The position numbers were made by a program, and so were the translations under genes. DNA of 58,372 nt, taken from contig DLMG01000186.1 of the NCBI GenBank assembly GCA_002479245.1, positions 1 through 58,372 on the forward strand. The letters are read 5' to 3'. The notes beneath the pieces were generated by a model that saw only the letters and a program-made list of their open reading frames with translations, was not told the DNA's origin and made no database searches. Source of the stretch: Verrucomicrobia subdivision 3 bacterium UBA7542. GTDB taxonomy: Bacteria; Verrucomicrobiota; Verrucomicrobiia; Limisphaerales; UBA11358. Position 1 is the stretch's first letter. The number at the start of each line of letters is the position of its first letter. Positions 1 through 6,658 of the stretch are shown piece after piece.

Positions 1-19
1 CCGGAGTTTTGAGACAGTC

Positions 20-355
20 TCATCTGGGAGTTCCCAGGCATTCGCCCCAGGCGTTGCCCCACTTGGCATCAAAGTAATAAATCAGCATCTCAGTTCGAAT
101 CCGATATTCTTCATACCGATGCTCGGGCGGCAGAGTCCAAATCTCGCCGATGTTGGTCAGAACCTGGTTGGCTTGGGGCAGTGGGTTTGGAGCCTGGCTC
201 CAGACTGCCGGCACCAGGGCGAAAAGCAGGCACGCGACGGTGCCGGCCAGCCGCCGACCCGGCCTTCCCCGACCGGACCAGAATGAGAAAATCTGCGATC
301 GCATGATGTTTGAATACATGCCATCAGCCGATTTTATCCGGGCGTGAAAATTCAT
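20..355 (-). pseudogene. N-terminal remnant of a secreted sensor-type protein
   Basis: An ORF of 111 residues with a hydrophobic signal segment (about residues 36-54, ending near VWSQA). It is followed by a stretch of the type LTNIGEIWTLPPEHR...YYFDAKWG. That stretch resembles the opening of the periplasmic domain common in Verrucomicrobiota sensor kinases, where 'LT.I..I..L..EEA....VRIRGVVTYYD...G' is usual. The frame then stops at position 20, long before such a protein would end, and the motif is disturbed (YYFDAKWGNAWGE). I read it as a truncated or frameshifted 5' end whose remainder lies outside the window. It could instead be a short secreted protein. The family link is from memory of the motif. 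Confidence 0.4.
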
Positions 356-651
356 ATCTTATACCGATTCGGAACCGGGCAATTTCTGCCGCTTCCATCC
401 GGGATGGTCCGTGCGACCCCATGTAAACAACAGCCAATCAACGACTCGGGACGAACACCCCCAATTTACAGCATACTTAATACCATAATACCCGGCTGGT
501 TAAGCCAGTGATTCGTCTGATTATTGGCCTGTTGGCGAAAACCGCCCATGTGAATTTCCTCATCAACCCGGGAATAAGCCGGCGGCAAAATTGGGAATCC
601 TGGAATTTTTTTGTTCGCCGGGGAAACAACCGAACGGCATATTCGCGCGCC

Positions 652-3549
652 GTGATTGCGCCCACCGAACATCAACCCGCCGGCGCAGACTTGGTTTTCC
701 AGGTCGAGGCGATCTTTTCGCCGACGGGTCTGCTGTCGCGCGCGAAGAATTTCGAGTATCGCCCCCAGCAGCAGCAGATGGCCGTGGCCGTGGCGCGCGC
801 GCTCCAGAACCGCGAGCATCTCGCGGTCGAGGCCGGCACGGGCGTCGGCAAATCGCTGGCCTATCTGATTCCGGCGATTTTGTTCGCGGTAGCGCAGAAA
901 AAGAAAGCGGTTGTTTCCACCCACACCATCAATTTGCAGGAGCAGCTCACGGAAAAGGATTTGCCGATGCTCGCGCAGATTTTGCCGGTGAAATTCAACT
1001 TCACGATGCTCAAAGGCCGCGCGAATTATCTCTGCACGCGCCGCTTGCACAAGGCGATGCAGCAGTCCGGCAATCTGTTCACGTCGTCCGAGGCCGAGGA
1101 ACTCCAGCGCATCTACGAGTGGTCGAAGGAAACCAGGGACGGCAGCCTGTCGGATTTTGACATCGAGCCAGACATGAAAGTGTGGGCGCAGGTTTGTTCC
1201 GAACGCGGACTGTGCTCGCCGAAAATTTGCGGACATCCGTCCGATTTTGCCAAGGACCACGGGGTTTGTTTCTTCCAGCGGGCGCGCAACCGCATTCTGT
1301 CATCGGACGTGCTGGTGTTGAATCACACGCTGTTTTTCACGCTGCTCGGCGGTGTGGACGAGGACATCGAGGGCGGCATCTTGTTCAAGAATGACTTTGT
1401 GATTTTCGACGAGGCGCACCAGATGGAAAATGTGGCATCACGGCACATCGGCCTGAGCGTGTCGAGCGGGCAGGTGCGTTACGCGCTGAACCGGCTCTGG
1501 AATCCGCGCACGGAAAAGGGGCTGCTGGCGACACTGCACAAGGGCGCCGCGGTGAAACTCGTGGCCGATATTTTGAGCGAGGCCGACAAGTTTTTCGAAA
1601 ACGTCGAGGCCGCGTGCGAAGAAATCCAGCAAAACGCCAAACACGACCGTTTCGGTGGCGGCGAAAGCGGCGGACGCCGGCGCCCTTGGACCGAACTCCG
1701 CATCCGCCGCGCTGAACTGGTGAAGGACAACGTCACGCTGCCAATTCAGCGTTTGCGTGAAGCCGTGGGCGACCTGATTAAATTGAGCGCGGACAAGGAC
1801 ATCGGGCAGGAACTGGTCGAGTGCAACCGCCGGCTGGCCGAATTGCGTGACGAGGTGAAGGCGTTCCTCGAGCAGAGCGCAGCCGATCACGTTTACTGGG
1901 TCGAACGCAGCGGCAAGGCGCACAAAAATCTCGCGTTGAACGCCGCGCCGATTGACGTGGCGGAATTTTTGCGCCGCCGTCTGTTTGAGAGCGACACCAG
2001 CATCATCATGACCAGTGCGACGCTGGCGACCGATGTGGCACAGACCTCCGGTCTGTGTAGGGCAAAGGGGGCAGTGGTTCAATCTGGTCAAAAGGAACAC
2101 AGGTCGGAGACCTGTGCCACAGCCTTGCCATTCACCTCTTTTGATCCCAAGTCACCCATGTCCAAACCAGGACGAAATCTCCCGCACTGGCGGCAGGAAG
2201 GAACAACTTATTTCGTCACGTTCCGTCTGGCTGATTCCGTTCCCGCAGTGCGCATCAAACAATTTCTCGCCGAACGCGAAGAGTGGCTGGCGCTTCATCC
2301 GGAACCGCGTCTGGAGGCGGATGAGCGCGAATATCACGAAAAATTTGCCAATCGCTTTGAGAACTGGCTGGATACGGGTGCGGGTTCGTGTGTGCTGCGG
2401 CAACCGCAGGCAGCCGAAAAAGTGGCCGCCGCGCTCAGGCATTTTGACGGCGAACGATATGCGCTCGGACATTTTGTCGTGATGCCGAACCACGTTCACG
2501 TTTTGGTCCGGCCGCTGGCGGGACACACGCTTTCGGAAATTCTCAAGTCGTGGAAATCCTTCACCGCGCGCGAAATCAACCAATCACTCGGGCGAACGGG
2601 AACACTCTGGCAGGAAGAATCATTCGATCACATTGTGCGCACGCCGCAAGCGCTGGAGCAATTTGCAGAATACATCCGGCAAAACCCGGCGAGTGCCAGA
2701 TTGAAAGACGGAGAATTTATTTTGGGATTTGGAACCGGCGTGGGTGGGCCACAACACATTACCCCAGCAGAAGAAGCAGACACAGGCCGGAGGCCTGTGC
2801 CACACGCCCCAGACACAGACCGGAGGTCTGTGCCACACACCCAAGGCACAAACCGGAGGTCTGTGCCACGGAAAGGCGGATTAAAATACTTCGTCCGCCG
2901 CGTTGGCGCGGAATCCGCCGCCCAACTCCAAGTCGGCACACCGTTCGATTACGAGCGGCAGATGAAATTGTTCGTCGCCAGCAAAATGCCCGACCCGCGC
3001 GAAGCCGGTTACGCCGACGCGCTCGAACATTGGATTGCCCATTTCGTGAAGCAGACGCACGGCAAGGCGTTTGTGTTGTTCACGAATTACAAACTCATGC
3101 AGGAACTGGGCGAGCGGATGGAGCCGTTTTTCAATAAACTTGGGGTCGCGTGTTTTGTGCAGGGCAAGGGCACGCCGCGCACGACGATGCTGGAGAAATT
3201 CAAGGACGACGTGGACTCGGTGCTGTTCGGCACGGACAGCTTCTGGCAGGGCGTGGACGTGCCGGGCGAGGCCTTGAGCAACGTCATCATCACCCGGCTG
3301 CCGTTCGCCGTGCCCGACCATCCGCTCATCGAGGCGCGCATCGAGGCGATTGAAGCGCGCGGCGGAAATTCCTTTAGCGAATTTTCATTGCCGGAGGCGA
3401 TTTTAAAATTCCGCCAGGGCGTGGGCCGGCTGATCCGCACCAAAACCGACACCGGCATCATCGTGGTGCTGGACAATCGCGTGCTCACCAAGCAATACGG
3501 CCAGGCCTTCCTCGACGCGCTGCCGAAATGTCCGGTGGAGATTGTGTGA
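652..3549 (+). CDS. dinG: DinG/XPD-type ATP-dependent helicase with in-frame RAYT insertion
   Basis: A superfamily 2 helicase of the DinG/YoaA/XPD group, which unwinds DNA with ATP during repair. From GTG 652 there are 965 residues: Walker A AGTGVGKS at 61-68, cysteines at 128, 182, 188, 193 and 206 suited to the XPD-type Fe-S cluster, DEAH at 253-256, TSATLAT at 454-460. After the insert come TNYKLM, FGTDSFWQGVDVPG and QGVGRLIRTK (motifs IV-VI). Residues 461-742 are foreign: a complete REP-associated transposase domain plus palindromic repeats, joined in frame on both sides. Without it the helicase would be about 683 residues, normal for the family. An upstream ATG at 508 is possible, but residues 508-651 encode do not look like protein and no clear Shine-Dalgarno sequence is seen for either start. 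The 3' end is duplicated at 4244-4344. Confidence 0.85.
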   Translation: MIAPTEHQPAGADLVFQVEAIFSPTGLLSRAKNFEYRPQQQQMAVAVARALQNREHLAVEAGTGVGKSLAYLIPAILFAVAQKKKAVVSTHTINLQEQLTEKDLPMLAQILPVKFNFTMLKGRANYLCTRRLHKAMQQSGNLFTSSEAEELQRIYEWSKETRDGSLSDFDIEPDMKVWAQVCSERGLCSPKICGHPSDFAKDHGVCFFQRARNRILSSDVLVLNHTLFFTLLGGVDEDIEGGILFKNDFVIFDEAHQMENVASRHIGLSVSSGQVRYALNRLWNPRTEKGLLATLHKGAAVKLVADILSEADKFFENVEAACEEIQQNAKHDRFGGGESGGRRRPWTELRIRRAELVKDNVTLPIQRLREAVGDLIKLSADKDIGQELVECNRRLAELRDEVKAFLEQSAADHVYWVERSGKAHKNLALNAAPIDVAEFLRRRLFESDTSIIMTSATLATDVAQTSGLCRAKGAVVQSGQKEHRSETCATALPFTSFDPKSPMSKPGRNLPHWRQEGTTYFVTFRLADSVPAVRIKQFLAEREEWLALHPEPRLEADEREYHEKFANRFENWLDTGAGSCVLRQPQAAEKVAAALRHFDGERYALGHFVVMPNHVHVLVRPLAGHTLSEILKSWKSFTAREINQSLGRTGTLWQEESFDHIVRTPQALEQFAEYIRQNPASARLKDGEFILGFGTGVGGPQHITPAEEADTGRRPVPHAPDTDRRSVPHTQGTNRRSVPRKGGLKYFVRRVGAESAAQLQVGTPFDYERQMKLFVASKMPDPREAGYADALEHWIAHFVKQTHGKAFVLFTNYKLMQELGERMEPFFNKLGVACFVQGKGTPRTTMLEKFKDDVDSVLFGTDSFWQGVDVPGEALSNVIITRLPFAVPDHPLIEARIEAIEARGGNSFSEFSLPEAILKFRQGVGRLIRTKTDTGIIVVLDNRVLTKQYGQAFLDALPKCPVEIV
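2036..2120. repeat. Pair of REP-like palindromes, 5' side of RAYT
   Basis: Two inverted copies of one palindrome: tggcacagacctccggtctg at 2036 onward, and its opposite-orientation partner acacaggtcggagacctgtg at 2097-2120. Both lie inside the helicase reading frame and are translated (QTSGLC; HRSETCAT). They match the copies at 2781-2869 and 5321-5380. Confidence 0.85.
2781..2869. repeat. Three tandem REP-like palindromes, 3' side of RAYT
   Basis: Three copies in the same orientation at 2781-2805, 2814-2838 and 2847-2869, each of the form cacagRccggaggYctgtgc (the third begins cacaaacc). They are translated in the helicase frame as TGRRPVPH, TDRRSVPH and TNRRSVPR. Unit spacing is about 33 bp. 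Confidence 0.85.
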
Positions 3550-3572
3550 AAGAAAATTGCCGCGAAGAAAAA

Positions 3573-3995
3573 TCAGGTGTAAGGCGCGAGCAATGGAATA
3601 ACATGCCGCCCTTTGCGGCGGTAAACCAGAAAATCCCTGTCCGTCGTGAATACCTGACAATTGTCATTCAATTCCGTCATGCGCACGAGGCACGCATCCG
3701 CCAGACTCATTGGTTGATCGGCGTATTTGCGCAGAAGATTCAAAACATCAGCTCGATTTTCCTCCATGCTGAAAGTGGTTTTGACCGCGCCACGCTCCAG
3801 CAGTTGCAGAAAAGTTTCAACGCTCACTCCATCGGATCGCAACAAAAAGAGAACTTCTGCAATCACCGCCTCACACGTATAAAGCGGTTCATAAAAGGAA
3901 TTGAATGCGCCGAGCGCCCAGCGATGGTGCTGATCCGTTTCGCTGACGTAAGCGACCAATGGCCCGGTATCGGCCAGAATTTTAGTCCCGGCCAT
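3573..3995 (-). CDS. PIN-domain toxin (VapC-like ribonuclease)
   Basis: A 140-residue PIN-domain protein, expected to be an Mg2+-dependent RNase acting as the toxin of a toxin-antitoxin pair. Acidic residues fit the PIN active site: D9 in LADTGPLVA, E47 in VIAEVLF, D100 in MSLADACLV, and D119/D121 in VFTTDRDF. The start ATG at 3993-3995 overlaps the last 14 bases of the upstream antitoxin gene, typical of translational coupling. The stop lies 23 bp from the convergent helicase gene. The pair sits between two copies of the helicase 3' end, which marks it as an acquired module. Target RNA cannot be told from sequence. Confidence 0.85.
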   Translation of the reverse strand: MAGTKILADTGPLVAYVSETDQHHRWALGAFNSFYEPLYTCEAVIAEVLFLLRSDGVSVETFLQLLERGAVKTTFSMEENRADVLNLLRKYADQPMSLADACLVRMTELNDNCQVFTTDRDFLVYRRKGRHVIPLLAPYT

Positions 3996-4209
3996 AGCCT
4001 GTCAATGGCCGTGTGGACAAATTTTTCGACCCGCGCACGCTGCCGCAGAGGTCTTTGGTCAAATCATACAGCGACGGGCGCTTTTTGCCGGCAAGATGCT
4101 GGTCAATCAAATCCCGCACAATCGCAGCTTGAGAACGCCCCAGCGCCTTCGCCTGTTCCTTCAAGAGCGTGATGTGCTTCCGCTCCATTTTCAAGGTGAC
4201 GGTTTCCAT
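3982..4209 (-). CDS. Ribbon-helix-helix-like antitoxin
   Basis: A 75-residue protein beginning METVTLKMERKHITLLKEQA, followed by GRSQAAIVRDLIDQHL. This is a short beta-strand plus two-helix pattern as in CopG/Arc-type DNA-binding antitoxins. The rest (KRPSLYDLTKDLCGSVRG) is the tail expected to wrap the toxin. I chose ATG 4209. A longer ORF to 4290 would be encoded by the duplicated helicase 3' end and is rejected. It overlaps the PIN toxin by 14 bases. It probably neutralises the toxin and autoregulates the operon. Confidence 0.75.
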   Translation of the reverse strand: METVTLKMERKHITLLKEQAKALGRSQAAIVRDLIDQHLAGKKRPSLYDLTKDLCGSVRGSKNLSTRPLTGYGRD

Positions 4210-4215
4210 GCGGCA

Positions 4216-4244
4216 AAAGTATTCCTTTTGTGGCAGAATGTCAA
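4216..4244 (-). promoter_or_regulatory. Candidate sigma-70 promoter of the toxin-antitoxin operon
   Basis: On the minus strand TTGACA (4244-4239) is followed after 17 nt by TACTTT (4221-4216), only 6 nt before the antitoxin ATG. The -35 box is perfect and the -10 box weak. Transcription would start at or very near the ATG, suggesting a leaderless or very short-leader mRNA. The -35 box abuts the duplicated helicase fragment, so the module appears to bring its promoter with it. Confidence 0.4.
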
Positions 4245-4344
4245 CACCGGCATCATCGTGGTGCTGGACAAACGCGTGCTCACCAAGCAATAAGGCCAGG
4301 CCTTTCTTGACGCGCTCCCGAAATGGCCGGTGGAAATTATTTAA
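4244..4344 (+). pseudogene. Second, diverged copy of the helicase 3' end
   Basis: 101 bp that align without gaps to 3449-3549, the last 33 codons of the helicase, with 10 differences (about 90% identity). In the helicase frame it reads TGIIVVLDKRVLTKQ, then a TAA where the intact gene has a Tyr codon, then GQAFLDALPKWPVEII and a stop. It is a non-functional gene end lying beyond the toxin-antitoxin pair. The divergence shows it is an old duplication, or came from a related genome with the module. Confidence 0.9.
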
Positions 4345-4412
4345 AACGAATTGTCTTTACTTGACCGGTAAAAAATTCCAGTCACGCTGTAAATTGGTAA
4401 TTTCAGAATAGA

Positions 4413-5276
4413 ATGAATCGATCAAATGGCAAATGGTGGCTTGCAGCAATTCTGCTTCCGGTCATGGGATTCGGCGCTGGCTATTTCTTTGCAGTCATCG
4501 CGCCACATAATCAAAGTGACTGGTTTGGGGGAGCAGTTCTGGGTCGGATTTTCCTCGGATTGTTCGTTGGCTGTATACTCTCCTGTATCGCCACTGGAAT
4601 TTCTGTGGCAACAAGAGAGAAATTATGGGGGCTTTCTTTGTTAGGAGGGATCCCGTCGTTATTGCTTATCGTCAATGTTTGTATTGAGATTCCCAAGGCA
4701 GTAAAAGGAGCACGAGAAAGTAACAAAAGTTTTATCGCGTATCAAAAACGGGAACAGGCAAGAGAGACAAGAATCCAGAGTTATTGCAACGAACTTCGCA
4801 CCAACTCCTCGCTCATAACAAGTGACGATTTTTGGAACGGTCAGACCAACCAAGACTTTTCTGCACAATATGGTTTAGACCGCTTGATTGAAGATCAATC
4901 GTTCAAAGTTACGCCAGAAATGAATGAATACCTTATCAAGAAATTTCCCGGCAGAATGGAAGAACTGATGCGGTATAAGCGGCTGAGTCAGAATGAACTG
5001 ATTAAAGTTATCAAAGGTGTTCAATATTCGCGCAGAATTCGAGAAACCGGAGTCTATGTTTTGATTTCAGATAAGTCTTTCGATGTGACTGATGAGTGGA
5101 AAAAATACATTGTCGACCAATTTCCAAGCGAAATTGGAGATCTGCTTCTTCATGAATGTTTCACCAAAAGCGAAGTGGAGGGTTTGGTTGCTGATCCAAA
5201 AATTTCTGACTCCATAAAGGAACTCGCTAAAAGGAATTTAGCAGAGGGAAGATATAAAATGGTCAATGGACCGTGA
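4413..5276 (+). CDS. Hypothetical membrane-anchored protein
   Basis: A 287-residue protein of no family I recognise. The first about 100 residues hold three hydrophobic segments (LAAILLPVMGFGAGYFF; RIFLGLFVGCILSCIAT; SLLGGIPSLLLIVNVC). Next comes a charged, probably coiled-coil linker (KREQARETRIQSYCNEL) and a soluble region with repeated 'VTPEMNEYLIKKFPG' / 'VTDEWKKYIVDQFPS' segments about 70 residues apart. That suggests an internal helical repeat. Composition is clearly more AT-rich than the neighbours. With its position just beyond the duplicated helicase end, this points to acquired DNA. ATG 4413 is the only sensible start. Confidence 0.6.
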   Translation: MNRSNGKWWLAAILLPVMGFGAGYFFAVIAPHNQSDWFGGAVLGRIFLGLFVGCILSCIATGISVATREKLWGLSLLGGIPSLLLIVNVCIEIPKAVKGARESNKSFIAYQKREQARETRIQSYCNELRTNSSLITSDDFWNGQTNQDFSAQYGLDRLIEDQSFKVTPEMNEYLIKKFPGRMEELMRYKRLSQNELIKVIKGVQYSRRIRETGVYVLISDKSFDVTDEWKKYIVDQFPSEIGDLLLHECFTKSEVEGLVADPKISDSIKELAKRNLAEGRYKMVNGP

Positions 5277-5320
5277 ACTTCGATGCGAGCAAAATGCCAC
5301 GTCGAGAAGAAAGTGGAAAA

Positions 5321-5380
5321 GTGGCACAGGCCTCCGGCCTGTGAAGTAATTACTTTTCACAGGCTGGAAGCCTGTGCCAC
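5321..5380. repeat. Head-to-head REP pair forming a 60-bp palindrome
   Basis: gtggcacaggcctccggcct at 5321 onward and its inverted partner ending at 5380 (cctgtgccac) flank a self-complementary centre, aagtaattactt. It belongs to the same family as the palindromes around the RAYT. It lies just before the M20 peptidase ATG (5390), so it may form a hairpin in that gene's leader. Confidence 0.85.
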
Positions 5381-5389
5381 TCTGAAGCC

Positions 5390-6628
5390 ATGACGCGCAC
5401 GGAAAAGCTGCTGGCCGAACTCATCGCGCTGCCGAGCGTGAATTCCGCCTTCGCTCCATCCGATGGAGCTTCGGCGCGACAGGCCCGCCTTCGTCAATCG
5501 CATTATGGTGAAAAGAATGTGGCGGATTTTCTGGCGTCGTTTGCTGCCCACGCCGGACTCGATGTCGAATTTCAAAAGGTCGCGCCCGGACGTGCCAATG
5601 TCATTGCCCGCCTCCTGCCGCGAAACAAAATCCGCCAAACCATTCTGCTTGCGCCGCACCTCGACACCGTTAGTGCCGACGATTCGCAATTTGTCCCGCG
5701 CCGGAAAAACGGCCGGCTGTACGGGCGCGGCGCGTGCGACACCAAAGGTTCCGTGGCCGCCATGCTCACCGCGCTTTGCGAACTGGCGAATGCAAAATCA
5801 CGTCCGCTGCAGACCGAAATCGTTTTCGCTGGTTTGGTGGACGAGGAAAACGCGCAGGCCGGTTCGCGTGCGTTGGTAGCGAACATATTCACGGGCTCGG
5901 TTCAGAGTTCCGCCTTCAGGCGGCCAGAAGGAATGGGAGATCGCACGAACCGCCTGAAGGCGGAACTCCAAACAGTTGCTTTGGCCATCGTCGGCGAGCC
6001 GACACGGTTGCAGGTGGTCACCGCGCACAAAGGCAGTTTATGGCTGCAACTCGAAACGCGCGGCAAGGCGGCGCATGGCGCGACACCGCAACTCGGCCAA
6101 AACGCCGTCCACGAAATGGCGCGCATCGTGGACATGCTCGAAACCGATTACGCTGCGCGGTTGCGCCGCCGCCGTCATCCGCTGCTCGGCGTGGCGACGG
6201 TAAACGTGGGCATGATTTCCGGCGGCGCCCAGCCGAACATCGTGCCCGACCGTTGCGTCATCACCATTGACCGGCGCACGCTGCCGGGTGAAACGGAAAT
6301 GGACGTGCGGCGGGAAATTGCCGCGTTGCTGCGCGCGAAAGGATTGTCGGCAAAAATTTCCAGCACAAAGCTCGCGCCCTGCCTGCCGCTGGAAACAAGT
6401 CCGAAGCTGCCGTTGGTTCGGCAGTTTCTGCGGAGCATCGGCCAGACGCGGCCTGCAGGCGTGGACTTTTTCTGCGACGCGGCGGTGTTGTCACGGGGCG
6501 GCATTCCGAGCGTGGTGTTTGGTCCGGGTGACATTGCGCAGGCGCACACGGCGGACGAATGGATTTCGCTGGATTCGCTGGAGCGCGGCAAAAACCTGCT
6601 GTTGAGCTTTCTAAAATCGCTTCCCTGA
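5390..6628 (+). CDS. M20 family metallopeptidase (ArgE/DapE/CPG2-like)
   Basis: A 412-residue zinc hydrolase that removes acyl or peptide groups from amino acids or short peptides in the cytosol. Metal and catalytic residues visible: H90 and D92 (APHLDTV), D117 (GRGACDTKGS), E152/E153 (VDEENAQAG), E203 (IVGEPT), and a late His in IAQAHTADEW. The dimerisation domain runs through HKGSLWLQLETRGKAAHGA to about residue 320. Two stretches do not belong to the fold and coincide with palindromes in the DNA: residues about 20-38 and 168-195. Exact substrate cannot be assigned. ArgE, DapE and LysK-type enzymes all look alike at this level. Confidence 0.8.
   Translation: MTRTEKLLAELIALPSVNSAFAPSDGASARQARLRQSHYGEKNVADFLASFAAHAGLDVEFQKVAPGRANVIARLLPRNKIRQTILLAPHLDTVSADDSQFVPRRKNGRLYGRGACDTKGSVAAMLTALCELANAKSRPLQTEIVFAGLVDEENAQAGSRALVANIFTGSVQSSAFRRPEGMGDRTNRLKAELQTVALAIVGEPTRLQVVTAHKGSLWLQLETRGKAAHGATPQLGQNAVHEMARIVDMLETDYAARLRRRRHPLLGVATVNVGMISGGAQPNIVPDRCVITIDRRTLPGETEMDVRREIAALLRAKGLSAKISSTKLAPCLPLETSPKLPLVRQFLRSIGQTRPAGVDFFCDAAVLSRGGIPSVVFGPGDIAQAHTADEWISLDSLERGKNLLLSFLKSLP
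5453..5469. repeat. Short palindrome inside the M20 peptidase frame
   Basis: GCTCCATCCGATGGAGC: perfect 8-bp arms around one base. It is followed by ttcggcgcgacaggcccgcc, and together they encode APSDGASARQARL. This is an apparent insertion after the conserved SVNSAF start of the peptidase. Confidence 0.6.
5905..5968. repeat. Inverted repeat inserted in the M20 peptidase frame
   Basis: Perfect 19-bp inverted arms, gagttccgccttcaggcgg (5905-5923) and ccgcctgaaggcggaactc (5950-5968), around a 26-bp loop. It is translated as a low-complexity stretch (SSAFRRPEG...NRLKAEL) between the conserved AGSRALV and ALAIVGEPT blocks. The frame is preserved. The core differs from the REP family near the RAYT. 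Confidence 0.8.
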
Positions 6629-6658
6629 ACGGGGCCGGCAGCGTATTGTCCAACGCTC

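Larger units (their letters stand above)
2032..2877 (+). mobile_element. RAYT (Y1/HUH transposase, TnpA_REP) inserted in frame in the helicase gene
   Basis: An 846-bp insert (282 codons) between helicase motif III and the conserved GLKYFVRRVGAE segment. It contains a REP-associated tyrosine transposase ORF starting with ATG 2158 (MSKPGRNLPHW, then TYFVTFRLADS, the usual RAYT opening). The HUH motif MPNHVHVLV gives histidines at helicase residues 614 and 616. The catalytic tyrosine is in EYIRQNP (residue 674). The RAYT has no stop of its own and reads straight into the helicase. Palindromic repeats lie on both sides, two upstream and three downstream. RAYTs are known as single-copy enzymes that recognise REP palindromes. 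An in-frame location inside a helicase is what is odd here. Confidence 0.85.

Noticed and set aside
2781..2869. Tandem repeats with about 33-bp period as a CRISPR array
   Set aside because: Units are palindromes with only 8-9 bp between them, translated in the helicase frame, and match isolated copies elsewhere; no cas genes.
4210..4290. Longer antitoxin starting at 4290
   Set aside because: The added residues are encoded by the antisense of the duplicated helicase end; ATG 4209 gives a normal antitoxin.
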